From Anaerolinea thermophila (GTDB taxonomy: Bacteria; Chloroflexota; Anaerolineae; Anaerolineales; DRKV01): a stretch of DNA of 5,126 nt. Position numbers and translations under genes: made by a program. The DNA is taken from assembly GCA_020722405.1 (NCBI GenBank), contig DYKW01000126.1, positions 1 to 5,126 on the forward strand, read 5' to 3'. A model generated the notes under the pieces. It was not told where the DNA came from, made no database searches, and was given only the letters and a program-made list of their open reading frames with translations. This document shows, in pieces, positions 5,085-5,126 of the stretch (within the stretch, counting starts at the first letter, position 1; each line of letters opens with the position of its first letter).

Positions 5085-5126
5085 ATGTCTGGTGGTGAAA
5101 ATTATTTTTCATGGCGACTTCTCAAC
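5085..5126 (+). CDS. Possible start of a further gene, cut by the window end
   Basis: Two ATG codons in different frames open toward the window edge: one at 5085 reading MSGGENYFSWRLLN, the other at 5111 reading MATSQ. Neither has a clear ribosome binding site; GGTGG at 5091-5095 is about 15 nt before the second. The preceding AT-rich DNA after the greA terminator would suit a promoter. The product cannot be recognised, and this may not be a gene. Confidence 0.2.
   Translation, partial: MSGGENYFSWRLLN

Overview
The window looks like an ordinary chromosomal stretch of a bacterium, most likely from the Chloroflexota (Anaerolineae-like). That placement is an inference from the overall look of the DnaK and GreA proteins and from the short GC-rich and GACTA-type dispersed repeats between genes. 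It is not proven by any marker here. Four complete genes are well supported: dnaK and an amrS-like radical SAM gene on the minus strand, then slyD and greA on the plus strand. No rRNA, tRNA, CRISPR array, insertion sequence or phage gene is visible.

Layout. Positions 1-146 are non-coding and hold two repeat-like motifs: a palindrome at about 51-70 and a 9-nt-period repeat at 80-106. A strong intrinsic terminator (147-186) ends dnaK (210-2114, minus). The dnaK-amrS gap (2115-2314) has an AT-rich dnaK leader and a G/C-tract inverted repeat. One flank of that repeat region supplies the last codons and stop of the amrS-like gene (2315-3424, minus). A 252-bp divergent region (3425-3676) carries a good sigma-A-type promoter for amrS, a weaker extended -10 promoter for slyD, and two small hairpins in the slyD leader. 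slyD (3677-4180, plus) is followed by a hairpin terminator. Next comes a gene-free stretch of about 200 bp with a degenerate 8-nt-period GACTA array. greA (4516-4983, plus) has its own strong promoter and ends at a strong terminator. The last 84 bases are AT-rich and may hold the start of another gene.

How the genes relate. Each appears to be its own transcription unit, except that amrS could read through into dnaK. DnaK and SlyD are both protein-folding factors and GreA rescues stalled RNA polymerase, so the neighbourhood is housekeeping in character. The AmrS-like protein belongs to a family of unknown substrate and stands without its usual AMMECR1 and MEMO partners.

The most interesting signal is in the greA leader. 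A complete intrinsic terminator (two-part stem plus seven T) lies between the greA promoter and its ribosome binding site, and the predicted transcript begins at about the first base of the stem. This suggests attenuation or a very short leader RNA. The GreA protein itself has a non-canonical active tip: two extra residues, and no Glu at the position of E. coli Glu44.
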